Part shown: positions 1 through 7,947 of the stretch, piece after piece | How positions within the stretch are numbered: position 1 is the first letter of the stretch | Layout: every line of letters starts with the position of its first letter | Source: Bryobacterales bacterium | GTDB lineage: Bacteria; Acidobacteriota; Terriglobia; Bryobacterales; Bryobacteraceae | Direction of reading: 5' to 3' | Length of the DNA stretch: 64,000 nt | Assembly: GCA_003142185.1 (NCBI GenBank) | Contig: PLOR01000016.1 | Span: forward strand, 1 to 64,000 | The notes under the pieces: model-generated | What the model was told of the DNA's origin: nothing | The model's database searches: none | What the model saw: only the letters and a program-made list of their open reading frames with translations | Program-made: the position numbers and the translations under genes

Positions 1-139
1 CCATGTCCCCGGCCGCACCATCGCGAGAAAGGTTTGGGCTTCAGCCCCTGCGCACCCAGCGAGTCCCAGCGGCTAAAGCCTTTGGCTACAGATGTGTAGC
101 GGCACGGCTGAAGCCGGCTGAAGCCGTGCCCTGATACAA
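1..139. repeat. Dispersed repeat family B, copy 1 (left end truncated by the window or diverged)
   Basis: From about base 19 this stretch matches 9900-10014 closely: both share GCGAGAAAGG, GGGCTTCAGCCCCTGCGC, GCGGCTAAAGCCTTTGGCTA and the terminal GTGCCCTGATACAA. It is a chain of small hairpins (GGGCTTCAGCCC; GGCACGGCTGAAGCC). It carries no gene and lies just upstream of the hrcA promoter. Confidence 0.75.
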
Positions 140-178
140 AGCCGGCCGCCCACGTTCCACTTCCATGTCGCACACTCG

Positions 179-207
179 TTGACCCTTCACTTTCAGAAGG
201 TTAGAAT
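179..207 (+). promoter_or_regulatory. Sigma-70-like promoter of hrcA
   Basis: TTGACC at 179-184 and TAGAAT at 202-207 are separated by exactly 17 bases, close to the vegetative consensus. Transcription would start near 213-215, giving a 5' leader of about 20 bases before the hrcA ATG at 236. No CIRCE operator (TTAGCACTC and its complement) is visible between the promoter and the gene, so self-repression by the usual site is not supported here. Confidence 0.55.
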
Positions 208-235
208 CGAAGTAGGGGCATTGTAGCAGCGCAGC

Positions 236-1273
236 ATGAGTCAAACCGAGCCGCTCAAATCCCGGCACCGCGAAATTCTGAATGCGATCGTGCGGAATTA
301 CATCGAAACCGGCGAGCCGGTCGGTTCGCACAGCATTTCGAGGAGCCGCAACCAGAATCTGAGCCCGGCTTCGATTCGCAACGTGATGGCGGACCTGGCC
401 GAAGAGGGTTACCTTTCGCAGCCCCACACCTCGGCCGGACGCGTGCCCACCGAAAAGGCCTTCCGCTTTTACGTGGGTTCGCTGGTAGCGGCGCGGCCGG
501 CGCCGGCCGAAGCGGAGCGGCTGCACCACGAATTCAGCGCGCTGCCCACGGTGGCGGCCGGCGTGGAGCGGTCCAGCCAGATTCTGACCGAGTTGACGCG
601 CAATGTGGGCATCGTGGCCGCCCTTCCGGCGCTGGCGCAGGAGCTGGATCAGATCGAGCTGCTGCCGCTGGCCGACCGGCGCGTGCTGATGATTCTGGTA
701 ACACGCGACCAGATGGTGCGCAACCGGGTGGTGACGCTGGAAGAACCAATCCGATCCGACGAGTTGCTTTCCATCCGCAATTACGTCAACCGCAATTTCA
801 GCGGCTGGCGGTTGGGAGACGCGCGCCGCGAGCTGTTGCGCCGGTTGCTGGAAGAGAAGGCGCTGTATAGCGAAGCGATGGGCAAGTTGCAGGTGCTGTG
901 CAGCAAGGGACTGCTGGATGTGGACACCTCGCCCGAAGTGCACATGGAGGGCGCCTCCAACCTGCTCGGCCTGGACCTGCACCTGACGCGGGAGAAGCTG
1001 CGCGAGCTGCTGCGGGCGCTCGAGGAGAAGCAGCGGCTGATCGACCTGCTGGACCGTTTCCTGGAGCTGCCGCCGGGCGAGCTGGAGGTGCGGGTGGGCC
1101 TGGAACAGGCGCATCCGGCGATGAAGGACCTTGCACTAATCGGCATGACCGTGCGGCTGGCCAGCGGTTTGCCGGCCAAAGTCGCCGTGCTGGGCCCCAT
1201 GCGCATGCGATACGCACGCGTGATGGCGGCCGTGATCCAGACCAGCCGGGCCCTCGAGAGCGCGCAGTTCTAG
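236..1273 (+). CDS. hrcA: Heat-inducible transcription repressor HrcA
   Basis: The 345-residue protein is full length for HrcA, the repressor of class I heat-shock (groE/dnaK) operons that binds CIRCE elements and is folded with help from GroEL. The N-terminal 75 residues form the winged helix, including the family signature ETGEPVGSHSIS and the segment SPASIRNVMADLEEGYL-like around residues 40-60, followed by HTSAGRVPTEKAFRFYV. The rest is the GAF-like dimerisation region. The ATG at 236 places the first residues where HrcA proteins normally begin. In many bacteria hrcA precedes grpE-dnaK-dnaJ; here the next gene encodes a PEP-CTERM protein, so that linkage is absent downstream. Confidence 0.95.
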   Translation: MSQTEPLKSRHREILNAIVRNYIETGEPVGSHSISRSRNQNLSPASIRNVMADLAEEGYLSQPHTSAGRVPTEKAFRFYVGSLVAARPAPAEAERLHHEFSALPTVAAGVERSSQILTELTRNVGIVAALPALAQELDQIELLPLADRRVLMILVTRDQMVRNRVVTLEEPIRSDELLSIRNYVNRNFSGWRLGDARRELLRRLLEEKALYSEAMGKLQVLCSKGLLDVDTSPEVHMEGASNLLGLDLHLTREKLRELLRALEEKQRLIDLLDRFLELPPGELEVRVGLEQAHPAMKDLALIGMTVRLASGLPAKVAVLGPMRMRYARVMAAVIQTSRALESAQF

Positions 1274-1547
1274 GGACTCGTGCACAGCGCAAGAGTGGAC
1301 CTTGCGTTCCAACGTCGCGTGCGAGTTAAGCTTCGGAGGATCGCCGGAGACCTCCTCAGAATCCAAGGCCGTGCGACTTTCATGTCCGGCACCCAAGACG
1401 CAATTCGCAGGTCGAGAGGACGGCGGTTTGGTTTATACTAAATGAAACCTGGAAGTCCAAAATTGGAGATTCCGGCTTGGACAAGGGTGATTCCAGGTAG
1501 CGGCTGGGAAGACACAAGAAAGAAATCCCGGCCATGAGGAGGACAGA

Positions 1548-2459
1548 ATGAACATGTTCAGAACATCAACGGGTTTCCGAACAATCTTGACACTAGCCGT
1601 TGCCGCCGCCGCGATTTGTCTCGCCGGCCTGCCGGCCTTCGGCGCCGCCGGGGTCCAGGTGAGCCTCGCGTCGTCCTTTAATGCGGATGACGTGCTGCGC
1701 TATAGCGGCGCCGCCTTCACCGCGCCAGGCATCTCATGGGACAATCCCACGCCAGGCGGCTCCGTAGACAATTGGATGGTCACGCAGAGCGCCGCGAACC
1801 AGCTCGCGGGCGGCGGCAGCGCGGTAGGCATCAATGACAATGGCTATTACCCGGCAAGCGGAGCGCGGCTCTACGATGTGCAACTGGGATTCACGAACGC
1901 GACGCCGACAGGCACGAACGTGGCGATCCGGTCAACCGCGGTTGGCAACTTCACCTTCAACGTACCGAACAACCAGTATTCGCAGTTTGCGATTTTCGGT
2001 TCGGGCGGGAGCGGGAGCTCGACCCTTACGATTACGCTGACTTACACCACCGGCTCACCCACGGTGCTGACGGGCGTGACGCTTCCGGATTGGTATAGCG
2101 GCGCCGGCACATCGGCGGCAGGCGCAGCCGGAACGTATTTCGCGCTGACACCCGCGCTGTCGCGGCAAGCGGCCTACAGCTTCCCGAGCGGCGGTTATCA
2201 GGTTCCGGGCTCCGCGGGAGCCTACATTTATGGAATCAACCTGGCGCCGGATTCCACCCGAGTGCTCACCAGCGTCGCAGTGTCCTACACGCCATCGAGC
2301 CCAGGATATACGGTCGCGAATTTCCTGGCCGCGGCAGGAGCGATTGCGGCAGGCTCCACTGGGACGGCAACACCGGCACCGGGCACCTTCGTTCTACTCC
2401 TGATGGGACTGAGCTTGGTTTGCTGGTTCTTCCTGCGCCGCCAGCGTAAGGCGTTCTGA
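1548..2459 (+). CDS. Secreted PEP-CTERM-type protein with PAPGT sorting motif
   Basis: The 303-residue protein has an N-terminal signal peptide (about residues 12-33, ending near GLPAFGA), a Ser/Gly/Thr-rich body of unknown fold, and a C-terminal sorting tail at about residues 276-303: TPAPGT, a hydrophobic helix, then RRQRKAF. This tripartite tail is the exosortase recognition signal, with Ala replacing the Glu of the classical PEP motif. The matching exosortase is likely the gene at 48782. A strong ribosome site AGGAGGA lies just before the ATG, and the 274-base gap after hrcA contains a TATACT hexamer near 1434 that could be its -10 box. The function of the body is unknown. Confidence 0.8.
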   Translation: MNMFRTSTGFRTILTLAVAAAAICLAGLPAFGAAGVQVSLASSFNADDVLRYSGAAFTAPGISWDNPTPGGSVDNWMVTQSAANQLAGGGSAVGINDNGYYPASGARLYDVQLGFTNATPTGTNVAIRSTAVGNFTFNVPNNQYSQFAIFGSGGSGSSTLTITLTYTTGSPTVLTGVTLPDWYSGAGTSAAGAAGTYFALTPALSRQAAYSFPSGGYQVPGSAGAYIYGINLAPDSTRVLTSVAVSYTPSSPGYTVANFLAAAGAIAAGSTGTATPAPGTFVLLLMGLSLVCWFFLRRQRKAF

Positions 2460-2508
2460 ACGGCCGCTCGCCGGGCGCGGACGGGTCCCCAAGCCACGGC
2501 CAGACGCC

Positions 2509-2859
2509 TTAGGCTGATTCGCTGGCGTCGAACCGCTCCACGAGGCGCTTCGGCGCGGTATTGTGCCAAGCCGCCGCCAGGGCCCGGCGCACGACTCCTT
2601 TATGAGCGGCCTTCAGGCGCACGGTGGTCGCACCGCGGCGGCCCCACGCGCCCGCCGCCGGTACGAAGACGGCCCGGTGGGCCTCCACGAAATTGTGCTG
2701 CTGCTCCGGCGCGAGCTTCACCATGGCCCAGCCATGCTCCGGATAGCCGAGCGTGGCAAAGATCTTGCCGCCGACCCGGAAATCCGGGTGGTGCATGTGG
2801 GCGCGCTCCTCGGCTTCCGGAAAATCGAGTGCGAGACGGCGAAAATCGTCAGGGGTCAT
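2509..2859 (-). CDS. MmcQ/YjbR family protein
   Basis: This 116-residue protein has the compact YjbR fold, related to double-wing DNA-binding proteins. Family features include the start MTPDDFRRLALDFPEAEE, the segment HPDFRVGGKIFATL at residues 24-37, WAMVKLAPEQ, and a C-terminal KRLVERF. The molecular role of the family is not well established; DNA binding is inferred from structure. It stands alone, convergent with the PEP-CTERM gene upstream in the window. Confidence 0.85.
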   Translation of the reverse strand: MTPDDFRRLALDFPEAEERAHMHHPDFRVGGKIFATLGYPEHGWAMVKLAPEQQHNFVEAHRAVFVPAAGAWGRRGATTVRLKAAHKGVVRRALAAAWHNTAPKRLVERFDASESA

Positions 2860-2938
2860 GGCGAAGCCTCGGTTGCGACGGGCACCGTATCGCGACCGGC
2901 GTGGGACGGCATCAAGAACTCCAAGAAAGACCTCGCCT

Positions 2939-3136
2939 CTACAAGAGTGTTTCCAGCAGCATCTCCCCAGCCGCCTCTAGCACCTCTCCGGCCGCCTCAC
3001 CGAGGAGCGACAGCAACTCGGGGAGATCCGACCACTCAAAGTCCGCGAGAGACTGGCGGAGCCCACCCCCGTCTTCATTGAGCAGCTTGAACTGCGGGCT
3101 TCCCACACAAACAGATACGCCAAGGCGGCATGTCAC
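2939..3136 (-). CDS. Possible small acidic protein, unrecognised
   Basis: A 65-codon frame starts at a GTG preceded by GGGGAAC, and ends in an acidic Leu/Glu/Ala-rich tail (ELLSLLGEAAGEVLEAAGEM) that could form an amphipathic helix. It fills the 290-base gap between the YjbR-like gene and smpB on the same strand. I recognise no family and the Cys-containing N-terminus is unconvincing. It may be a chance frame. Confidence 0.25.
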   Translation of the reverse strand: MTCRLGVSVCVGSPQFKLLNEDGGGLRQSLADFEWSDLPELLSLLGEAAGEVLEAAGEMLLETLL

Positions 3137-3151
3137 GTTCCCCAGGCCGCC

Positions 3152-3622
3152 TTACGCCCGCCTTCGCATCTCGGCGCGGGCTTCGGCTTCGGCGGTGCGG
3201 GTGCGCTCGGTCTCGCGCTTATCGTGTAGCTTCTTGCCTTTCGCCACCGCCAGCTCGCACTTGATGCGGCCTTGCTTGAGGTAGATCTTGGTGGGAATGA
3301 GGGCCAGTCCTTTTTCCCGCGTGATGCCTAGCAGCTTGTCGATTTCGCGCCGGTGCAGCAGCAGCTTCCGGTTGCGAACGGGGGGATGGTTTTCGCGGTT
3401 GCCGTGCGAATACTGGCTGATGTGCGCGTTCAACAGCCACGCTTCGTTGGCGATCACCGCGCCGTAGGCATCCTTAAGCTGAACTTTGCCGTCTTTGGCG
3501 GCCTTCACTTCGGTCCCGGTGAGCACCATGCCGGCCTCGAATCGGTCCATCAAAAAGTAGTTGTGATGGGCCTGCCGGTTATCGCTGAGGATCTTGAAGC
3601 GCGCGTCTTTCTCGTCCGCCAA
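3152..3622 (-). CDS. smpB: SsrA-binding protein SmpB
   Basis: SmpB binds tmRNA and delivers it to stalled ribosomes for trans-translation. The core is clear: [54 protein letters not shown] and the C-terminal [20 protein letters not shown] tail that inserts in the mRNA channel. I chose the TTG start at 3622, giving 156 residues starting [12 protein letters not shown], because it has GGAG seven bases upstream and matches family length. An in-frame ATG at 3697 would add 25 basic residues not typical of SmpB. The gene is divergent from the secretin gene at 3739. Confidence 0.93.
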   Translation of the reverse strand: MADEKDARFKILSDNRQAHHNYFLMDRFEAGMVLTGTEVKAAKDGKVQLKDAYGAVIANEAWLLNAHISQYSHGNRENHPPVRNRKLLLHRREIDKLLGITREKGLALIPTKIYLKQGRIKCELAVAKGKKLHDKRETERTRTAEAEARAEMRRRA

Positions 3623-3738
3623 TTTTGTTCTCCACGCCCGGAAGGCCAAGCGCGTCAATGCTTTTAGATGTGCCCGGATCGCGAAGTGCGACTTCATCTT
3701 AGCATAGGGTTCGCAAGAGGCCTGGCGGAAACAGGAAC

Positions 3739-6288
3739 ATGCGTTTTTTCAATCGTTTAACCGCAGTCTGGCTGGCCGCCGCGATGCTCGCGCCGCTGGC
3801 TCCTTTGGAAGCCAAAACCCGCAAGGGCGACAAGTACCTGGCCGAGGGCCGGATCGCCGAGGGCAAGAAAGACTGGGACACGGCGCTGGCTTCCTACGAG
3901 AAAGCGCTTTCCGAAGACCCCGCCGAACTAACCTATCAGATGGCCGCCGAAAAGGCCCGCTTCCAGTGCGCGCAGGTGCACGTCGACAAGGGGCTGCGTC
4001 TGCGCGGCCAGGGGCAACTGGACGAGAGCCTGGCGGAGTTCCAGAAGGCGTACGGCATTAACCCGGGCTCGGCCATCGCCGCTCAGGAAGTCGATCTCAC
4101 GCGGCAGATGCTGGAACGCGAACGCAAGCGCCAGGCGGTCACCGGCAAAGAAGCGCCCCCGGCGGAGCGCGCCCTGACTCCGGTGCAGGAATACCATCAG
4201 CAGGAACAGGAGCGGCTGGGCCGGCTGATGGGTGTACCCGAGCTGAAGCCGCTCAATCCCGCGCCCATCAACCTGAAGATGAACAACAAGACCAAGGTCT
4301 TGTTCGACACCGTGGCCAAGTACGCGGGCATTAATCTTCTTTTCGATCCCGAATATCAGCCCCCGGCGAAGGACGGGTTCAACGTGGAACTGAACGATTC
4401 CACCGTCGAGCAGGCACTGGATTATCTCGCCGTGCTCACGAAATCGTTCTGGAAGCCGATCTCGACCAACACTATTTTCGTCGCCAATGACAGCCAACAA
4501 AAGCGGCAGGCTTACGAAGAGCAGGTGCTCAAGGTCTTCTACTTGCAGAATATTCAAAGCGATACAGAGCTGAACGAATTGGTGACCGCACTCCGCACCG
4601 TGGCCGAACTGCAAAAGGTCATGGCGTATAAAGGGCAAAATGCCATCATCGTGCGCGGCGAAGCGGACAGAGTGGAACTGGCGGAGAAGATCATCAACGA
4701 CATCGATAAACCCAAGGCCGAAGTGGTCATCGACCTGATGGTGATCGAAGCCAGCACCACCTTCAGCAAACAGGTCACCGCGGCAATCGCCTCCACCGGG
4801 TTGAACCTGCCGGTGTCATTCAACCCGCGCTCCAGCATCCAGGTGCAAAGCAGCAACACCAGCAACAACTCGACCAACAATTCCAACACGACCAACACGT
4901 CCGGCCTCACCAACACCACCGCGACCACCAGTAGCAGCACCACCGGTACTTTGATTCCACTCAACGAGCTGGGACACATCAGTAGCGCGGACTTTGCGAC
5001 CACCCTGCCTAGCGCGCTGTTGCAGGCCGCATTGAGCGATGCGGGATCGAAGATTCTGCAAGCGCCGCAACTGCGCAGCGTGGACAATGTCAAAGCGACG
5101 CTGAAGATCGGCGAGAAGGAACCGATCGCCACCGGCAGCTTCCAGCCGGGCGTGGCCGGAGTGGGTGTCAATCCGCTGGTGAACACCCAGTTCACATATC
5201 AGGACGTGGGCGTCAACGTGGAAATCACGCCGCGGGTGCATGAGAACGGCGACGTGACCATGCACATCGACCTGGATATCTCGACGGTTGCCAGTTACGT
5301 CAACGTGGGCGGCATCAGCCAGCCGGTGATCGGCCAGCGCAAAGTGCAGCACGACATCCGCATGCGAGAGGGTGAAGTGGGTCTGCTGGGCGGACTGATC
5401 AATACCGAGGATGACAAAACGGTGACCGGGATTCCGGGCCTCGCGAGCATTCCGATTCTGGGCAACCTGTTCAAGGGCTCCAGCGTCAACCACAACCGCG
5501 ATGAGCTGATGATCGTGGTGATCCCGCACGTGATCCGGCAGCCCGAGATCACCGCGCAGAATCTGCGCACCATCGCCGTGGGCACGAATGTCGTTCATCT
5601 GAGCCGCGCGCCGAGACTGCCGGAGAGCCCCGCGGCACAGGCGCCGTCCGTGGCCGATATGCAGCCTCCGCCGCCCCCGGGTACAGTGACGCCAGCCACC
5701 ACTCCGCCGCCCACCAACCCGGCTTCGGCGCCGCCGGTAACCGCGCCGGCAGTCAACAACCCGTTACCGGTTCCGCCTGCCGCCGGCCTGCCGCCGGCGA
5801 CTGCGCCACCGTTCCCACCGGGAGCCGAGCCTCCGCCCACCGGCGGCGCTCCGGTGGCGGACGTCAGTGGCCCGGCCCGGGCCTACTTCAAGCCTGGGCA
5901 TGTGGATGCGGCGGCCGGCGGCGCCTTCACGGTGGCCGTCGAGTTCGATAACGGACTGGACGTGGCTTCCGCGCCGATGAGCATCGAATTCGACCCGAAG
6001 CTCCTCCACCTGAACGACATCACGCTGGGAGGCCTGCTATCTTCCGCGGCCCAGAAACCGGTATTCGATAAGAACATTCAGAACGAGCGCGGAGCGGCCA
6101 CCGTGACTCTCAACGTGATCCCGAACAACCCGGGTGTAACGGCGGCCTCGGGCACGCTGGTCACGCTTAACTTTCAGGCGCTAGCCGCGGGCAGCGGCAC
6201 CGTCACCATACAATCGCTGGTGGTGAAGAATTCGCGCGGCAGCGTCCTTCATACCGGCAGCCCGCAGCTTACCGTCACCGTAAAGTGA
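3739..6288 (+). CDS. GspD/PilQ-type secretin with N-terminal TPR and C-terminal cohesin-like domain
   Basis: The 849-residue precursor has a signal peptide (1-25), TPR-like helices (about 30-125), an STN/N0-type domain (about 170-245), an N1-type domain to about 335, then a Ser/Thr/Asn-rich linker (about 369-405) interrupting the secretin region. The outer-membrane ring domain runs to about 595 and contains [13 protein letters not shown] and [15 protein letters not shown], typical of secretins. A Pro-rich linker (about 639-710) leads to a final domain (713-849) resembling cohesin, with [20 protein letters not shown] and [11 protein letters not shown]. Secretins form export pores for type II secretion or type IV pili. 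The stop overlaps the start of the first pseudopilin gene (GTGA), so the three genes are probably co-translated. The cohesin-like tail suggests a surface or periplasmic binding role; that part is inference. Confidence 0.88.
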   Translation: MRFFNRLTAVWLAAAMLAPLAPLEAKTRKGDKYLAEGRIAEGKKDWDTALASYEKALSEDPAELTYQMAAEKARFQCAQVHVDKGLRLRGQGQLDESLAEFQKAYGINPGSAIAAQEVDLTRQMLERERKRQAVTGKEAPPAERALTPVQEYHQQEQERLGRLMGVPELKPLNPAPINLKMNNKTKVLFDTVAKYAGINLLFDPEYQPPAKDGFNVELNDSTVEQALDYLAVLTKSFWKPISTNTIFVANDSQQKRQAYEEQVLKVFYLQNIQSDTELNELVTALRTVAELQKVMAYKGQNAIIVRGEADRVELAEKIINDIDKPKAEVVIDLMVIEASTTFSKQVTAAIASTGLNLPVSFNPRSSIQVQSSNTSNNSTNNSNTTNTSGLTNTTATTSSSTTGTLIPLNELGHISSADFATTLPSALLQAALSDAGSKILQAPQLRSVDNVKATLKIGEKEPIATGSFQPGVAGVGVNPLVNTQFTYQDVGVNVEITPRVHENGDVTMHIDLDISTVASYVNVGGISQPVIGQRKVQHDIRMREGEVGLLGGLINTEDDKTVTGIPGLASIPILGNLFKGSSVNHNRDELMIVVIPHVIRQPEITAQNLRTIAVGTNVVHLSRAPRLPESPAAQAPSVADMQPPPPPGTVTPATTPPPTNPASAPPVTAPAVNNPLPVPPAAGLPPATAPPFPPGAEPPPTGGAPVADVSGPARAYFKPGHVDAAAGGAFTVAVEFDNGLDVASAPMSIEFDPKLLHLNDITLGGLLSSAAQKPVFDKNIQNERGAATVTLNVIPNNPGVTAASGTLVTLNFQALAAGSGTVTIQSLVVKNSRGSVLHTGSPQLTVTVK

Positions 6289-6764
6289 GAAGCGTCATGC
6301 GGCGGCGGAAACAGAGCGGATTGACCTTGGTGGAGTTGATCGTGGCGTTCACCATCATGCTCATCCTCACCAGCATGGCGGTGCCGTTGGCGCGCGCCAA
6401 GGTGCGGGCGCAGCGCGAACGCGCCCTGCGCTATGCGCTCGACGACATGCGCCTGGCCATCGACAAGTACAAAGACTACTGCGACATGGGCGTGTTCGGC
6501 CCGGTCAAGCAGGGCACCAACTGCTGGCCGGAGACGCTCGAGTCGCTGGTCGAGGGAGTCAAAATTGGCAGCTCCGCCGACGACAAGAAGATCAAACTGC
6601 TGCGCCGCATTCCGCGCGACCCGTTCACCAACTCAAACGAGTGGGGCATGCGCAGCGATCAGGACGATCCCACGGCGAACAGTTGGGGCGGACAAAACGT
6701 GTTCGATGTGTACAGCAAGACCGACCAGAAGGCACCCGATGGAACGGCATATTCGGAGTGGTGA
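6285..6764 (+). CDS. Type II secretion GspG-like pseudopilin 1
   Basis: This 159-residue protein has a short basic leader and a type III signal SGLTLVELIVAF: cleavage would fall after Gly12, with the conserved Glu at +5 of the mature protein, followed by a hydrophobic helix to about residue 30. The C-terminal half has the GspG pattern RRIPRDPFTN and FDVYSKTDQKAPDGTAYSEW. The start is a GTG overlapping the secretin stop, or an ATG four codons later. Pseudopilins are processed by a PilD-type peptidase and build the periplasmic piston of type II secretion. Confidence 0.88.
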   Translation: MRSVMRRRKQSGLTLVELIVAFTIMLILTSMAVPLARAKVRAQRERALRYALDDMRLAIDKYKDYCDMGVFGPVKQGTNCWPETLESLVEGVKIGSSADDKKIKLLRRIPRDPFTNSNEWGMRSDQDDPTANSWGGQNVFDVYSKTDQKAPDGTAYSEW

Positions 6765-7306
6765 GCGCGTTGTCTCGAAATAGCCGGGCCAAATTCGGGC
6801 GATGGACGTGGCGCACGCACTCCTGCGTGCCGTGTCGAGACTCTTCTCGACACCTCCTTGCGGATGGGAAGCCGGGCGCCGGCGCGAGTGCCGGCGCGGC
6901 ACGCAGGAGTGCGTGCGCCACGTCGAGGCGCGGCTTCACCTTCGTCGAACTGATGGTGGTGATCTCGATCATCGTGATCCTGATCAGCATGGCCATCCCG
7001 ATCTACCAGAAGTCGATCATCCGCGCCAAGGAGAGCGTGCTGGCTAACAACTTGTTCACGCTGCGCACGGTGATCGACAATTACACCTACGACAAGGAAA
7101 AGGCGCCGCAGGCTCTACAGGACCTGGTGACCGAAGGCTACCTCAAGGATGTGCCCGTCGACCCGATGACCGGCGACAACTCGAGCTGGAAGATCGTGAT
7201 GGAAGACGCCAGCCAGGCGCTCAACCAGGCCGAACCCGGCATTTTCGACGTGCACAGCGGCTCGGATAAGAAGGCGCTGGACGGAACCGCGTACGCGGAC
7301 TGGTAG
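6761..7306 (+). CDS. Type II secretion GspG-like pseudopilin 2 with a repeat inserted in its leader
   Basis: The prepilin motif RRGFTFVELMVVISIIVIL and the C-terminal DVPVDPMTGDNSSWKI and FDVHSGSDKKALDGTAYADW show a second GspG-like pseudopilin, homologous to its neighbour. The best start is the GTG at 6761, which overlaps the preceding stop as GTGA and gives 181 residues. The leader before the cleavage Gly is then 57 residues instead of the usual 6-20. Residues about 16-55 are encoded by the palindromic repeat at 6806-6923; without it the leader would be of ordinary length. Because the leader is removed by the prepilin peptidase the insertion may be tolerated, if the longer leader is still recognised. 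Confidence 0.85.
   Translation: MSALSRNSRAKFGRWTWRTHSCVPCRDSSRHLLADGKPGAGASAGAARRSACATSRRGFTFVELMVVISIIVILISMAIPIYQKSIIRAKESVLANNLFTLRTVIDNYTYDKEKAPQALQDLVTEGYLKDVPVDPMTGDNSSWKIVMEDASQALNQAEPGIFDVHSGSDKKALDGTAYADW
6806..6923. repeat. Dispersed palindromic repeat family A, copy 1, inside a pseudopilin leader
   Basis: A perfect 26-base inverted repeat forms the ends (6806-6831 and 6898-6923; arm begins ACGTGGCGCACGCACTCC). Just inside is a hairpin GTGTCGAGA/TCTCGACAC (6832-6840, 6845-6853) with a CTCT loop. The element is 118 bases and adds no stop codon in the pseudopilin frame. Related copies are at 23646, 43429 and 59285. Confidence 0.9.
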
Positions 7307-7324
7307 AGCCGCCCGATGGCCGCG

Positions 7325-7870
7325 TTACCGAAGCGCTGCTTCAATGGCATCGATCAGTTCGGGGGATTCGGGAGCCGCCTTGGATCCGAAGCGAGCTATC
7401 ACCTTTCCGTTTCGGTCCGCCAGGAACTTGGTGAAGTTCCAGCGAATCTCACCGCCGGTGGATGGGTTGGCCTTCTTGTCAGTCAGGAATTGGTACAGCG
7501 GAGTCTTGTCCGCTCCTTTAACCGACACCTTAGCGAACATGGGGAAGGTGACGTGGTACTTGGTGGAGCAGAATGCCTGGATCGCTAAGTTAGTCCCCGG
7601 CTCCTGCCATAAGAAATTGTTGGCGGGAAAACCCAGGACGACGAGACCCTTGTCCTTGTACTTGTTGTACAGAGCTTCCAAACCTGCGTATTGAGGCGTA
7701 AAACCGCAGCGGCTGGCCACGTTGACGATCAGCGCCACCTTGCCTTTGAATTGAGCCAGAGGAACCGGCTGGCCGTCTATGGAATTCAAGGTGAATTCGT
7801 GGATGCTGGAAGCCGCGGAGTGCGGTTTCGAAGGAAACAGAAATCCGGGGAGCAAAGTCGATAGCGTCAC
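7325..7870 (-). CDS. Glutathione peroxidase family protein (Cys type)
   Basis: This 181-residue thioredoxin-fold protein reduces peroxides with a thiol partner. It carries the family signatures NVASRCGFTPQY with the peroxidatic Cys at residue 55 in place of selenocysteine, GFPANNFLWQEPG with the catalytic Gln, and RWNFTKFL with the catalytic Trp and Asn. Most bacterial Cys-type members use thioredoxin rather than glutathione. The N-terminal extension before SIHEFTL is hydrophobic and Pro-containing and might be a weak signal peptide or an over-long start. The gene is convergent with the pseudopilin cluster, with only 18 bases between stops. Confidence 0.92.
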   Translation of the reverse strand: MTLSTLLPGFLFPSKPHSAASSIHEFTLNSIDGQPVPLAQFKGKVALIVNVASRCGFTPQYAGLEALYNKYKDKGLVVLGFPANNFLWQEPGTNLAIQAFCSTKYHVTFPMFAKVSVKGADKTPLYQFLTDKKANPSTGGEIRWNFTKFLADRNGKVIARFGSKAAPESPELIDAIEAALR

Positions 7871-7947
7871 ACTTATAGAGATGCCCGCGCGCGCGGCGCG
7901 ATGCAGATTGTCTCGGAGGAACCGGAGACTTCTGCCCCGGCCTCTTC

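Noticed and set aside
86-1114. Long minus-strand frame opposite hrcA
   Set aside because: It is rich in Gln, His and Arg, has no domain and mirrors a clear hrcA gene; typical antisense shadow in high-GC DNA.
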